DNA of 64,000 nt from Streptomyces griseofuscus (GCF_014673495.1 NZ_CP051006.1:8617001-8681000); one strand, 5' to 3'. Positions 9,128-17,828 are shown, counted from the stretch's first letter. Notes: generated by a model from the letters alone, not told the origin. Numbers and translations: made by a program.

Positions 9128-9152
9128 CGCCGCGACGGTGTACGTCGCGGCG
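9128..9152 (-). terminator. Hairpin after the small exported peptide gene
   Basis: Perfect 9-bp stem CGCCGCGAC / GTCGCGGCG with a 7-nt loop, 8 bp beyond the stop of the minus-strand gene 9161-9376. No T-run, as is common in high-GC actinobacteria. Confidence 0.6.
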
Positions 9153-9160
9153 CCCTCCGG

Positions 9161-9376
9161 TCACTTCTTGGTGCAGACCTTGTGCGACTTGACCCACACC
9201 TTCGTGCCGTTGTGGTTCGCGTAGTGACCCTTCACCTTGTGGCAGTGGTGCGCCGTCACGGCCGAAGCCGGGGCAACTTGCGGCGCTGCGGAGGCGGTTA
9301 CCACGGCGGCTGCGCCGCTTGCCAGCATGCCTGCAGTGAGACCGGTGGCCAGTATGCGTGCAATGCGACCTCGCAT
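9161..9376 (-). CDS. Small exported basic peptide with two cysteines
   Basis: A 71-residue protein: signal peptide MRGRIARILATGLTAGML followed by an Ala-rich core and cleavage near ASAAPQ, then a His/Lys-rich mature part with Cys in HHCHKVKGHY and HKVCTKK that may form a disulfide. AAGGAG lies upstream of the ATG at 9376 and decides this start; the frame is open further upstream but without family-like sequence. Unknown function; the mature peptide is very basic. Confidence 0.7.
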   Translation of the reverse strand: MRGRIARILATGLTAGMLASGAAAVVTASAAPQVAPASAVTAHHCHKVKGHYANHNGTKVWVKSHKVCTKK

Positions 9377-9598
9377 AGCTGCACTCTCCTTGCTGCTTGG
9401 CGTCAAGTCCCTCTCCGTACCCATCGTGCCCGCGCGTCTTTGCGTACGCATCTCCGCAGGAGCAGAGACCCGCAGAGCCAGCGGCGTCCTTGTCACCGCT
9501 GGGTGGCGGCCGGTCGGCCCGTGGCCGGCCCTACCCCTGCAGGCCCGCCCCCGGGCGTCAGATGTAGGGGGCCAGGCAGTGGCGAACGAAGGATTTGA

Positions 9599-9871
9599 AT
9601 GGCGGGCTATGCGGTCGATCCCATGATGACCGCGCGGGACATGAGAGAGAAGAAGGGAAGAAGTACCGCGCCGGTGGCGAAGCTGATCGCGTCGGAGTCG
9701 TCCAACAGCTCGAAGCCAGACAGCGGGCCGGCCGACTGTAAGCCCACGAACAAGACGTTCTGGTGCACGTACGCCGAGGATTACACGCACACCAAGTCCA
9801 TCTGGAAACGGACCACCACCGACAAAGAGAAGTCGGCCCTGTCATCCCTGCTGGACATGTGCACCAACTGA
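9599..9871 (+). pseudogene. C-terminal remnant of a secreted HNH (GmrSD/DUF1524-type) nuclease
   Basis: The last about 60 residues (NSSKPDSGPADCKPTN, then FWCTYAEDYTHTKSIWKRTT and a final cysteine) match the conserved tail of Streptomyces secreted HNH-family proteins, where a CxY...W.KxxW pattern precedes the end. The signal peptide and HNH core are absent; the sequence before residue 30 is not nuclease-like. A strong terminator hairpin follows. Judged to be a 5'-deleted gene end. Confidence 0.55.
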
Positions 9872-9886
9872 AGCACCGCACGGCAT

Positions 9887-9928
9887 CAGCACGCCGCTCA
9901 CCGGGTCGCTTCGGTGAGCGGCGTGCTG
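9887..9928. terminator. Strong hairpin terminator
   Basis: Perfect 16-bp stem (9887-9902 with 9913-9928) around a 10-nt loop, 16 bp after the HNH remnant and 8 bp beyond the 3' end of the tRNA-like gene. It could serve both directions. Confidence 0.7.
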
Positions 9929-9933
9929 CGTGG

Positions 9934-10032
<99 letters not shown>

Positions 10033-10265
10033 CTTGTTCCCGGCCCGTGGTGTCCTGGTCCGTTCACGTGAAAGAGAGTGACACGAGCCTCTGACAGGGA
10101 GCTGACGTGTCCGCTGCAGCTCGTAAGCCGGTCGCGGCCTGAGCGGGCCGGGCTCGGCCAGAGAGCACTTATGCATGACGAAAGGACGACATCTCCGTCA
10201 GGCAGCGCAGCAACACGTGCCTGGTGGAATGGTCCTACGCTGGTTGTAGGTTCTAAGACCGTGTC

Positions 10266-10735
10266 CTACATGGTCAGTTTGAGGAGTCGCTTGTAGCAGC
10301 AGAGGGCGGCGGCGAGTCCGAGGAAGGCCAGGTAGTTGCCTGGCTGACGCTCGTAGCGGTGGTTGAGACGTCGGTAGCCGGTCAGCCAGGACATCGTGCG
10401 CTCGATGACCCAGCGGCGGCGGCCCAGCCGCTCGCTGGACTCGATGCCCTTGCGCGCGATGCGGACGCCGATGTGCTTGCCCCATAGCCATCGCCGCAGG
10501 TGAGGGACGTCGTAGGCCTTGTCGGCGTGAAGCCGCCCAGGCTTGGAATCGTTCGCATGAGATTCGTGTCCCATGTGGAAATGGGACAGCATCGGCTTCA
10601 GGGCGAGGCTGTCGTGGGTGTTGGCCGCGGAGAGTCCGACGCGTAGGGGCAGTCCGTTCGCATCCGACAGGACATGCATCTTGGAACCGGGCTTACCCCG
10701 GTCCACGGGGCTCGGACCTGCAAGTTCGCCCCTTT
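10266..10735 (-). CDS. IS5-family transposase OrfB frame (DDE C-terminal half)
   Basis: Continues the transposase after the -1 slip: GELAGPSPVDRGKPGSKMHV, LHADKAYDVPHLRRWL (second Asp) and RRWVIERTMSWLTGYRRL (catalytic Glu). The frame is open up to the slippery run, so the full DDE protein is recoverable by programmed -1 frameshifting; an internal start at 10706 would miss the first Asp. The element is probably active rather than decayed. Confidence 0.88.
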
Positions 10736-11098
10736 TTTAGCGCGGACATGGGCCGAGTCGAGGACCGCTCGCGATAGATCGATCAGGCCTTGACCGTCCA
10801 GGAGTTGGAGCACCTTCTGGTGCAGTCGTCCCCACACACCAGCCCGGGACCAGATGAGAAACCGACGGTGCACGGTCGACTTCGACGCCCCGAAGCACGG
10901 CGGCAACGCCCGCCAGGCACAGCCACTGACCAGCACATAGATGATCGCGGCGAACACCGCTTCGTCATCGATGTTCGCGACCCCACCGCCCTGCGGACGC
11001 ACCTGCGCCGGCGGCAGCAGTGGCCTGGCGATCTCCCATAAGCCATCCGGAACGATCCATCCCCACCGCCCACTCCCCATAACCGAACCAACGACCAA
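10598..11098 (-). CDS. IS5-family transposase OrfA frame (DUF4096 part)
   Basis: Encodes the N-terminal transposase half: IVPDGLWEIARPLLPPAQVR, FAAIIYVLVSGCAWRALPP, and the first catalytic Asp in RAVLDSAHVRAKKG. At the slippery run A6G4 (10738-10729; GCT AAA AAA GGG) a -1 slip reads on as AGG GGC GAA into the second frame. Without slippage translation continues as non-family sequence to 10598. Confidence 0.9.
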   Translation of the reverse strand: MVVGSVMGSGRWGWIVPDGLWEIARPLLPPAQVRPQGGGVANIDDEAVFAAIIYVLVSGCAWRALPPCFGASKSTVHRRFLIWSRAGVWGRLHQKVLQLLDGQGLIDLSRAVLDSAHVRAKKGANLQVRAPWTGVSPVPRCMSCRMRTDCPYASDSPRPTPTTASP

Positions 11099-11260
11099 CT
11101 GGCCATGTAGGACACGGTCTAAGCTTCATTGTCAGGTGACGATGCTGTGACCTGGGGTTCTGCTCTTCGTCCCAGACGGTGTCGCTTGGCTGCTGTCTCA
11201 GGCGCGCGTCATTTCCTCAGGCTGAGGCTCGATCAGCGGCGATTGCCGACCTCTCGGAAT

Positions 11261-11280
11261 ACCCCCTCTTGTGAGGGGGT
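11261..11280. terminator. Hairpin between IS5 and the quinone reductase gene
   Basis: Perfect 8-bp stem ACCCCCTC / GAGGGGGT with loop TTGT. No associated gene end is clear; it may be a scar of earlier transcription units or a 5' leader element of the quinone reductase gene. Confidence 0.35.
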
Positions 11281-11357
11281 TCAGGAGGGGTGCCCCGTGC
11301 AGGGGCGCTGGGAGCAGTCAACTGCGTCCCAGGGGGCGAGCGAAGGACAGGTGAGAG

Positions 11358-12371
11358 ATGAAGTCCGTTCTGCGGACAGCTGCCGGTGACCCTGAGGTTC
11401 TGCAGCTCGTCGAGCGTCCGGTTCCCGAACCCGGCCCCGGCGAGGTACGAGTCCGGGTGCACGTCTCGGGCCTCAACCCGACCGACTGGCGCAGCCGCAG
11501 ACGCGCGCTGCCGCCGGGCATGACCGAGCAGGTGCCCCACCAGGACGGTGCCGGGGTGATCGACGCCGTCGGTCCGCAGGTGGATCCGGCGCGGATCGGG
11601 CAGCGGGTGTGGATCTGGGAGGCCGCGTGGGAGCGGCCCTGGGGAACGGCACAGCAGTACACGCTCGTCCCCGACCGGCACGCCGTCCAGCTGCCCGACC
11701 ACGCCCCCTTCGAACTCGGCGCCGCCCTGGGCATCCCAGCCCTGACTGCCCACCGCGCACTGACCGTTCACGACGGTGGACCGGGGCGTATCGCACCCGG
11801 CACTCTGCGGGGCGCGACCGTGCTGGTGGCAGGCGGCGCCGGCGCGGTCGGTAACGCCGCCATCCAGCTCGCCCGCTGGGCCGGGGCGCGGGTGGCCACC
11901 ACGGTCAGCAGCCCCGCCAAGGCCACGCTGGCGCGTGCAGCCGGCGCCCACCGGGTGGTCGACTACCGCACGCAGGACGCGGTCGCGGAGATCCTGGCCT
12001 TCGCCCCGGAGGGGGTCGACATCGTCGTGGAGGTCGCACCGGGTGCCAACGCCGCTCTCGACATCGCAGTGGCCGCGCCGGGGGCTGTGGTGGCCTACTA
12101 CTCGGGCGGCGAGGACGAACAACTGTCCATCCCCGTGCTCTCCTCGCTGCCGGCGAACCTGCGCTGGCAGAGCGTCTTCGTCTACACCGTGCCGCCTGCG
12201 GCGAAGCAACAGGCGCTCACCGACGTCGCCGCGGCCGTGGACGCGAGCGCGCTGCGCGTGGGTGAGGAGGCCGGACTGCCGTTGCACCGCTTCGCGTTGA
12301 AGCACGCCGCTGACGCCCATACCGCGCTCGAGCAGGGCGTCGTCGGGAAGGTCCTGCTCGACATCCCGTGA
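11358..12371 (+). CDS. Quinone oxidoreductase-like MDR protein (zinc-free alcohol dehydrogenase family)
   Basis: A 337-residue NADPH-dependent medium-chain reductase. The N-terminal GroES-like domain carries PVPEPGPGEVRVRVHVSGLN and DGAGVIDAVG; the Rossmann domain carries VLVAGGAGAVGNAAIQLARW. The structural and catalytic zinc Cys ligands are absent, as in the QOR/zeta-crystallin group. Likely reduces quinones or enones. AGGTGAGAG lies before the ATG. Stands alone, followed by a terminator hairpin. Confidence 0.92.
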   Translation: MKSVLRTAAGDPEVLQLVERPVPEPGPGEVRVRVHVSGLNPTDWRSRRRALPPGMTEQVPHQDGAGVIDAVGPQVDPARIGQRVWIWEAAWERPWGTAQQYTLVPDRHAVQLPDHAPFELGAALGIPALTAHRALTVHDGGPGRIAPGTLRGATVLVAGGAGAVGNAAIQLARWAGARVATTVSSPAKATLARAAGAHRVVDYRTQDAVAEILAFAPEGVDIVVEVAPGANAALDIAVAAPGAVVAYYSGGEDEQLSIPVLSSLPANLRWQSVFVYTVPPAAKQQALTDVAAAVDASALRVGEEAGLPLHRFALKHAADAHTALEQGVVGKVLLDIP

Positions 12372-12373
12372 CC

Positions 12374-12393
12374 GTCCGCGGCCAACCGCGGAC
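12374..12393 (+). terminator. Terminator hairpin of the quinone reductase gene
   Basis: Perfect 8-bp stem GTCCGCGG / CCGCGGAC with loop CCAA, 3 bp after the stop codon. Confidence 0.65.
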
Positions 12394-12545
12394 GTCTTCG
12401 AAAGTGTCCGCTATGGGGCAGCAGGCGGGAGCGACGCCTCTGCTACGGATTTGCAAGGCCGGTTCGCCCCCGGCGACACACCGCCGGGGGGGGGCATGCC
12501 TTCACACAAACGAACGATGGTCGCGACCAGTGGGTCTCATCTCAG

Positions 12546-12570
12546 TGTCGGATCCGGCTCAGATCCGACA
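12546..12570. promoter_or_regulatory. Inverted repeat upstream of the Ku gene
   Basis: Perfect 9-bp arms TGTCGGATC / GATCCGACA separated by 7 bp, about 75 bp before the Ku start; a related half (GATTCCGACA) follows at about 12581-12590. Position suits an operator or 5' leader structure. The binding protein is unknown. Confidence 0.4.
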
Positions 12571-12644
12571 TCGTCCGTGAGATTCCGACACGAAATTTGA
12601 GACCCTACACTGGTGATGCTCGGGGTGAGAGCGGAGGTCTGCCC

Positions 12645-13571
12645 ATGCCCCGGACGATCTGGAGCGGCGCGATCAGCTTCGGCCTGGTGACGGTGCCGAT
12701 CCATGTCGTGAGCGCCACCGAGGACCACTCGATCCACTTCCACCAGTACCACCTGGCCGATCAGGGGCGGATCCGCTACCGCAAGGTGTGCGAGCTGGAG
12801 GACCGCGAGGTCCCCGAGGACGAGATCGGCAAGGGCTACGAGCTGACCAAGACGCAGGTCATCCCGGTCACTGACGAGGACCTGAGCAGCCTGCCGCTGC
12901 CGACCGCGAAGGCGATCGAGATCGACGGTTTCGTGCCGCTGGAGTCCGTCGACCCGCTGAGGATCTCCGACGGCTACTACCTTCAGCCAGCCGGGCAGGT
13001 CGCGGCCAAGCCGTACCAGCTCCTGGTCAAAGCGCTCGGCCGCTCGGCCAAGGTGGCGGTCGCGAAGTACGCCTGGAGCGGGAGGGAGAGGTTGGGTCTG
13101 CTGCGGGTGAAAGGCGACGTCCTGGTCCTGCACGCGATGCGCTGGCCGGACGAGATCCGCGACCCCGCCGAGCTGCTGCCGCCACCGGTCCGGGTGTCCG
13201 ACCAAGAGGTCGAGGGCGCGCTCGCCCTGATGGACACCATGACCGTCGACGAGCTGGAAGGCCCCGAGTTCCACGACCGTTACACCGAGGCGGTCGCCGA
13301 GATCATCGAGGCCAAGCGCGAGGAGAAGCCCCTGCCAAAGGCGCCCGAGCCGGAGCAGCCGGACCGGGTGCTCGACCTGATGGCCGCCTTGCAGGAGTCG
13401 GTGACGAAGGCCAAGGCGGCCCGTGGCGAGGACGCCGGATCCGCCGAGGTGCATGAGCTGCCGGCAGCGAAGAAGAAGACGTCCGCCAAGAAGCAGCCGG
13501 CCCGGAAGACCGCGACCAAGGAGAAGACGACCGCGAAGAAGACGTTGGGCCGCCGGCCGCGCAGCGCCTAG
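12645..13571 (+). CDS. ku: Ku family DNA end-binding protein
   Basis: Binds double-strand DNA ends for non-homologous end joining and recruits LigD. The 308-residue protein starts MPRTIWSGAISFGLVTVPI, the invariant bacterial Ku N-terminus, contains RIRYRKVCELEDREVP and KGYELTKTQVIPV, and ends in a Lys/Ala-rich tail (about 260-308) typical of actinobacterial Ku that adds DNA binding. The ATG at 12645 follows GGAGG; the frame is open 16 codons upstream but without family similarity. No ligD is in the window. Confidence 0.96.
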   Translation: MPRTIWSGAISFGLVTVPIHVVSATEDHSIHFHQYHLADQGRIRYRKVCELEDREVPEDEIGKGYELTKTQVIPVTDEDLSSLPLPTAKAIEIDGFVPLESVDPLRISDGYYLQPAGQVAAKPYQLLVKALGRSAKVAVAKYAWSGRERLGLLRVKGDVLVLHAMRWPDEIRDPAELLPPPVRVSDQEVEGALALMDTMTVDELEGPEFHDRYTEAVAEIIEAKREEKPLPKAPEPEQPDRVLDLMAALQESVTKAKAARGEDAGSAEVHELPAAKKKTSAKKQPARKTATKEKTTAKKTLGRRPRSA

Positions 13572-13781
13572 GCAGCCCCCGGGGCGGGGAGAGTGTTGCC
13601 CGGCCGGCTGGTTGCGCCCCTGAGTCGGCGCAGGCGGCGAAAAAGAATGCGGGCGGCGGGAAGCCGGCGGCGAAGAAAGCGGTGCCGCCGCCGTGCGGTT
13701 CGGTGCGGGCCGGGCCGCGTGCCCCGGTGTCTGCCTGGCCTGCCTGCTTCAAGGAGTGCTGTGGTTGTCGGTGAGGGTGCT
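13572..13781. other. Ku downstream region with a Lys/Ala/Gly-rich remnant
   Basis: About 210 bp. Read on the plus strand, 13629-13688 gives AQAAKKNAGGGKPAAKKAVP, a second Ku- or HU-like basic tail in a broken context. A similar piece occurs at 45598-45655. Probably the end of a duplicated or deleted gene. Confidence 0.35.
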
Positions 13782-14210
13782 TCAGGATTCGGGATGCGCC
13801 AGGCGGCCGAGAAGGGTTATCGCCTTGTCGAGGGGCACCGGCTGGAAGAACCGGGCGTCGGCGCGCTCGACGGCGGCAATCGCGCGTGGGGCCAGGTCGG
13901 CGCCGGTGTCGGTGACGCGCAGTCGTTTGGCGCGGGTGTCGGCCGGGTCGACTTCACGCTCGATGAGTCCTTTGTGTTCCAGGGTGCGTAGTACCTGGGA
14001 GGTCATCTTGACGTCGGTGCCGACTTGGCGGGCGAGAGCCAGTTGGTTGGGATGCTCGCCCTGGGTGTTGAGCCACCAGGCGCGGGCGAGCAGCACGAAC
14101 TGCACGTGGGTGAGATCGAGCGGGGCCAGGGCTGTGGCGATGTCGCGCTGCCACCGCAGGGTGGCGTGCCACAGCAGGAATCCGGGGCTGTTGCTGGGGC
14201 TGAGGGGCAT
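13782..14210 (-). CDS. MarR family transcriptional regulator
   Basis: A 142-residue winged-helix regulator: ATLRWQRDIATALAPLDLTH, FVLLARAWWL, HPNQLALARQVGTDVKMTSQ (recognition helix), VLRTLEHKGLIEREVDPADT (wing). The start overlaps the stop of the upstream SRPBCC gene (TGATG), so the two form one operon and the regulator probably controls its own transcript in response to a small hydrophobic ligand handled by the SRPBCC protein (inference). Confidence 0.92.
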   Translation of the reverse strand: MPLSPSNSPGFLLWHATLRWQRDIATALAPLDLTHVQFVLLARAWWLNTQGEHPNQLALARQVGTDVKMTSQVLRTLEHKGLIEREVDPADTRAKRLRVTDTGADLAPRAIAAVERADARFFQPVPLDKAITLLGRLAHPES

Positions 14211-14626
14211 CAGCGAAGCGCCAGCTTGACCAGCGTGGCCATCGTGTGGGGCCAGTCGGCGGTGATGCCCGGGCCGATCTGCGGGCCGACCTCGTCGGCG
14301 TCGGCGCCGGTGATCTCCATCCGGTACACCACCCGGATCCGGTCTTGGTCGATGCGGTCGATGTGGTGGGTGGTGCGCAGCACCAGGCCGTTGAATCTGG
14401 CTTCGTCGACGAACAGTTCGTCTTCGACCGCCTCGGCGATGCGCAGCAGTACCGGGTCGTCCCCGGGCGGCGTCATCGTGATCTGCGTGCCTGCCGCGAA
14501 CGGGCCATTGATTTCGATCTTCTCGATCTCGGCGTTCCAGGTGCCCCAGTTCTCAACGTCGGCCCAGAGCCGCCAGATCGCCTCAGGGGTGGCGCTGGTC
14601 TCGATGCTGTGCTCGTACTCCCACAT
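14210..14626 (-). CDS. SRPBCC family protein (polyketide cyclase/dehydrase-like)
   Basis: A 138-residue START-like fold: SIETSATPEAIWRLWADVEN, WNAEIEKIEINGPFAAGTQI, LVLRTTHHIDRIDQDRIRVV. These proteins bind hydrophobic ligands in a deep pocket; some are cyclases. First gene of a two-gene operon with the MarR regulator. AGGAGAACACTC lies before the ATG. Resembles in layout the two SRPBCC genes of the carotenoid-oxygenase operon at 31586-34093, but in a different context. Confidence 0.9.
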   Translation of the reverse strand: MWEYEHSIETSATPEAIWRLWADVENWGTWNAEIEKIEINGPFAAGTQITMTPPGDDPVLLRIAEAVEDELFVDEARFNGLVLRTTHHIDRIDQDRIRVVYRMEITGADADEVGPQIGPGITADWPHTMATLVKLALR

Positions 14627-14643
14627 GAGTGTTCTCCTCGGGC

Positions 14644-14685
14644 AGATGATCTATCTATGGATTATCTGCGCAAAGAATATCTGTC
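14644..14685 (-). promoter_or_regulatory. AT-rich promoter/operator of the SRPBCC-marR operon
   Basis: On the minus strand AGATATTCTTTGCGCAGATA continues into ATCCATAGATAGATCATCTG, an AT-rich island in otherwise GC-rich DNA, with repeated AGAT/ATCT half-sites 20-60 bp before the start. This is the natural place for MarR autoregulation. Confidence 0.5.
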
Positions 14686-14901
14686 CAGGGGGTACGCGAC
14701 CCCGTCACGCGATGCCGCGAGCGCCCCCCGAATCACGGCCCGCGCCGCACCGCCGAGGAGCGGTCCTCGACCACCCATGAGAGCCCCGCCTCACCGCCAG
14801 GGGCCTCCTCCTGGTCCTCTAGCGCCTATCGCTGTGGAAATCCCCGAAGGAGGTCGAGAGTCGACCGCTAAGCGGGCAGGGCGGTGCGCGGGCGGCTGGG
14901 A

Positions 14902-17469
14902 TCATGTGCCTGGCACGCTGGGGCGTAGAGCGAGGAGAGCGATGTCGTCGGTGCTTCCGGCGCCGAGGCCGAGGATCAGTTCGTCGCAGAAGACATGGAG
15001 GGGTGCCTGGGCGAGGGCGGTGGTGTGTCGGCGCAGGCGGTTCAAGGCGTCGCTGAGGGATTCTCCTGGGCGTTCGATCAGGCCGTCGGTGAACATGAGC
15101 AGGGTGGACTGGGCCGGTAGTAGGTCGCGGGCGCTGAGCCGGGGAAGAGTGCTGTCCATGCCGATGAGGAGGCCGGAGGCGGAGTCGAGGTAGCGGGTGT
15201 CGCCGTTGGGGCGAGTCAGCAGCAGAGGGAGATGTCCGGCGGATGAGTGGTGCACTTCCCATAGGCCGTTGTGTGGGCCCTTGACGACGGCGTAGGCGCA
15301 GGTCGCGGTGGAGTGCGGGTAGAGGGTGAGGGTGGCGAGGTCGAGTCGGCGCAGTACCTCCGAGGGCTGGTCCTGGCAGTCGACGGCGATGCCGCGGAGC
15401 ATGTTGCGCAGTTGGCTCATCGTGACGGCGGCGTTCAGATCATGGCCGGCCACGTCTCCGATGACCAGTGCCGTGTCGCCGTCGGGCAGGGTGAAGGCGT
15501 CGAACCAGTCGCCGCCGACCTGGGCGGTGGTGCTGGAGGGCGCGTAGCGGGCGATGATCTCCATGGACGGGATGTGTGGGAGGCGGGGCAGCAGGGAGCG
15601 CTGAAGGCGTTCGGCCGTGTTACGGGTGTGCTGGTGCAGGCGGGCGTTGTCGACACTCAGCGAGATACTTTTGACGAGGTCGGCGACGAGGAGCGCGTCC
15701 TGTTCGGTGAAAGGGACGTCGTGGCCGGTGCGTACGATGATCAGAGCGCCCAGTACGTCGCGGCGGGCCCGCAGAGGGGCCATGATCGTACTGCCGGCGC
15801 CCAACTGTTCGAACAGTTCCAACTGCCGGGCGTCCAGGGCGCTTTCTGCTTGGTCCGGTGACGGGATTTCGTTGATCAGTAGGGGTCCTGCACCGTTCAG
15901 CACCCGGGCCAGCGGTCCTCGCGCGTTCTCGGAGACCGGGGGCAGTCTTCCGAGGTCCACCCCAGCACGCAGCGCCTGGGGCTCGCGGTGGACGACGCAG
16001 ATGCGTTCGGCGTCTCCGTGCTCGTCGAGCAGGTCGACCACGCACCAGACGGCCATCTGCTGAGTGAGGACGTGGCACACTCGGCGCAGTCCCTCGCGCA
16101 AGTCGAGTGTGCTCGAGAGCGCAGCGATGGTGTCGGCGAGCAGACTCAACCGCTCCCAGGCCGGTGCCGCCTTCTCACCGCCGGCCCGCGGCTCCGCTGC
16201 CGCGCCGGCGTGCAGCCGCAGCGGGGGCCCGGGGTCGGCATGTGTTACCGGCCGGTCCTCTTCGGGAGCCGTCGCTCTCGGCATGAACTGCCCGATACGC
16301 ACCGTGCGGCCGTCGACCGCCTCCTGGCTCTGGACGTGCAGACGCATAGGGACCAGGCTGCCGTCGCGGTGCAGCGCCGGGAGCGGGATGGAGCGGCCCA
16401 TGAGACGGGAGCGACCGGTCAGCCGGAGCGCGGTGAACCCGGCTCGATGACGCTCGCGCAAATGTTCGGGAATCAGCACGGTCAACGGTCGGCCGATCAG
16501 TTCGTCGGTCTGCCACCCCAGCAGCTCTGCCAGGGCGGCGTTGGCCGCGATGATCCGGCCGTCGTCGTCGGCCGCGGCGGTCGGGACCCTGCTGTCCTCC
16601 ACGTCGCCGGCGTCCCACGGCCCCAGTTCGACGGAGGTCGCGTCCGGCACGCCGGACAGCAGCGTCCACGCGGTGGGGGGACCCCCGGAGAGCTGCGTGA
16701 CCAGTTGATCCAGCACCCACTGGTAGTGATTCCGCAGGTGCGGCGGAGCCGGGAGAGTGAGCAGGGACTCCATCTGCGCCGCCGCGTCACCGCGTTCCAG
16801 GACGTGCCTCAACGTGTCCACGGCAGGTGCGGCGCCCGGCGGGACGGCGATGTCCAGGGTCACCGTGGCACCGCTGGTGACCGTTTGTTCCAGCGCGGAT
16901 GTCATGCACGCGCTGATCACATTGGCCACGTCGGTGGCGACGAGCAGCGCGGGACGCGACACTCCGGCGCGTTCCTCGACGTGTGCGGTCAACATCAGTT
17001 CGCGCAGCAGCTCGTCGGCGTGCCGCTGAGCGGCGAGGAACACGATGTACGGTACGTCGATCAGTGACACGGTCGCGGACCGCCCGTGCACGGGCGACGT
17101 CTCCCACCCGGACGTCGGCGGCGCCGGAGCCTTGGGCCACAGCTCGAACCAGACCGCCTTGCGGCCCTCCCCGGCGTGGGCACCATGACTGGACGCGAGC
17201 TCCGCGACGACAGCAAGGCCCCGCCCGGCGCCGGCATACGGGCGAAGCGCCCGCGGTACGAGCGGACGGTCCGGCCGGCCGTCGCCGACTCGCACGCGTA
17301 CTTGCCCCCCGTACGACCAGACCCGTACCTCTACCTCGGTACACGCATGCAGCACCGCATTGGTCACCAGCTCACTCGTGAGCAGCACGAACCGCCGGGC
17401 CAGCGGCACACTGCGCGCCTCGAGAGGAAAACGCCGAAAAAGACCTCCGGATGGACTCGAGCTACCCAT
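14902..17469 (-). CDS. SpoIIE-type PP2C phosphatase with HATPase, PAS and GAF domains
   Basis: An 855-residue signalling protein. Order: anti-sigma-type histidine-kinase-like ATPase (about 10-125; FVLLTSELVTNAVLHA, RPYAGAGRGLAVVAELA), a helical linker region, PAS domain (about 310-430; DDDGRIIAANAALAELLGWQ), GAF domain (about 480-620), and a SpoIIE/PP2C phosphatase (about 640-850; VGGDWFDAFTLPDGDTALVI and GDVAGHDLNAA with metal-binding Asp). It likely dephosphorylates an anti-anti-sigma factor and may also act as anti-sigma kinase. The ATG at 17469 is chosen because upstream codons are not family-like. The N-terminal W-GL segment common in such ATPase domains is missing. Could act on the SigF-type factor at 3438-4379 (inference). 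Confidence 0.9.
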   Translation of the reverse strand: MGSSSPSGGLFRRFPLEARSVPLARRFVLLTSELVTNAVLHACTEVEVRVWSYGGQVRVRVGDGRPDRPLVPRALRPYAGAGRGLAVVAELASSHGAHAGEGRKAVWFELWPKAPAPPTSGWETSPVHGRSATVSLIDVPYIVFLAAQRHADELLRELMLTAHVEERAGVSRPALLVATDVANVISACMTSALEQTVTSGATVTLDIAVPPGAAPAVDTLRHVLERGDAAAQMESLLTLPAPPHLRNHYQWVLDQLVTQLSGGPPTAWTLLSGVPDATSVELGPWDAGDVEDSRVPTAAADDDGRIIAANAALAELLGWQTDELIGRPLTVLIPEHLRERHRAGFTALRLTGRSRLMGRSIPLPALHRDGSLVPMRLHVQSQEAVDGRTVRIGQFMPRATAPEEDRPVTHADPGPPLRLHAGAAAEPRAGGEKAAPAWERLSLLADTIAALSSTLDLREGLRRVCHVLTQQMAVWCVVDLLDEHGDAERICVVHREPQALRAGVDLGRLPPVSENARGPLARVLNGAGPLLINEIPSPDQAESALDARQLELFEQLGAGSTIMAPLRARRDVLGALIIVRTGHDVPFTEQDALLVADLVKSISLSVDNARLHQHTRNTAERLQRSLLPRLPHIPSMEIIARYAPSSTTAQVGGDWFDAFTLPDGDTALVIGDVAGHDLNAAVTMSQLRNMLRGIAVDCQDQPSEVLRRLDLATLTLYPHSTATCAYAVVKGPHNGLWEVHHSSAGHLPLLLTRPNGDTRYLDSASGLLIGMDSTLPRLSARDLLPAQSTLLMFTDGLIERPGESLSDALNRLRRHTTALAQAPLHVFCDELILGLGAGSTDDIALLALRPSVPGT

Positions 17470-17828
17470 AGCACTATCAATCCCTCTGAGGATCGAAAAT
17501 CTAACTCGCCCGGCGAAGGCCATGCAGGCACACGGCTGCGGGCACCGGCGCGCAGGCGATTCCCCGGAAACGCGAGCCGACCACGCAAGAGGTACCGCCT
17601 GGAAGGCGGTGAGCCGAAGCTCGGCTGTTGCCGGCGGGCGGCTGAGCCAGGTGGCGGAGTACCGCATCCGGGTCAAGGCGCGTGACGACAGAACCGCTCA
17701 CCGGCAAGAGGGCATTCGCGCAGCCCGGAGTGCCGGGGTGGCCGGGCCCCCGGCCCGTACTGGCCGGCCGGTCTGGCGGATGATGTCCGGGAGCGCACAG
17801 GGAGGCGGCGGCCGGGACGAAGAACAGC
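17470..17828. other. Upstream region of the phosphatase gene
   Basis: About 360 bp with no supported gene; it includes the promoter of the SpoIIE-type gene, with an AT-richer stretch at about 17470-17510. Confidence 0.35.

Larger units (their letters stand above)
10256..11120 (-). mobile_element. IS5-family insertion sequence (two-frame transposase)
   Basis: About 865 bp with terminal inverted repeats of 18 matching bases out of 20: left AGACCGTGTCCTACATGGTC, right (reverse complement) AGACCGTGTCCTACATGGCC. TA occurs at both junctions, which fits the short target duplication of this group but cannot be separated from the repeat tip. It carries orfA and orfB on the minus strand. Confidence 0.9.

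Noticed and set aside
9888-9927. Possible CRISPR-like inverted repeat
   Set aside because: Single copy only, with a stem-loop typical of a terminator; no repeat-spacer series anywhere in the window.
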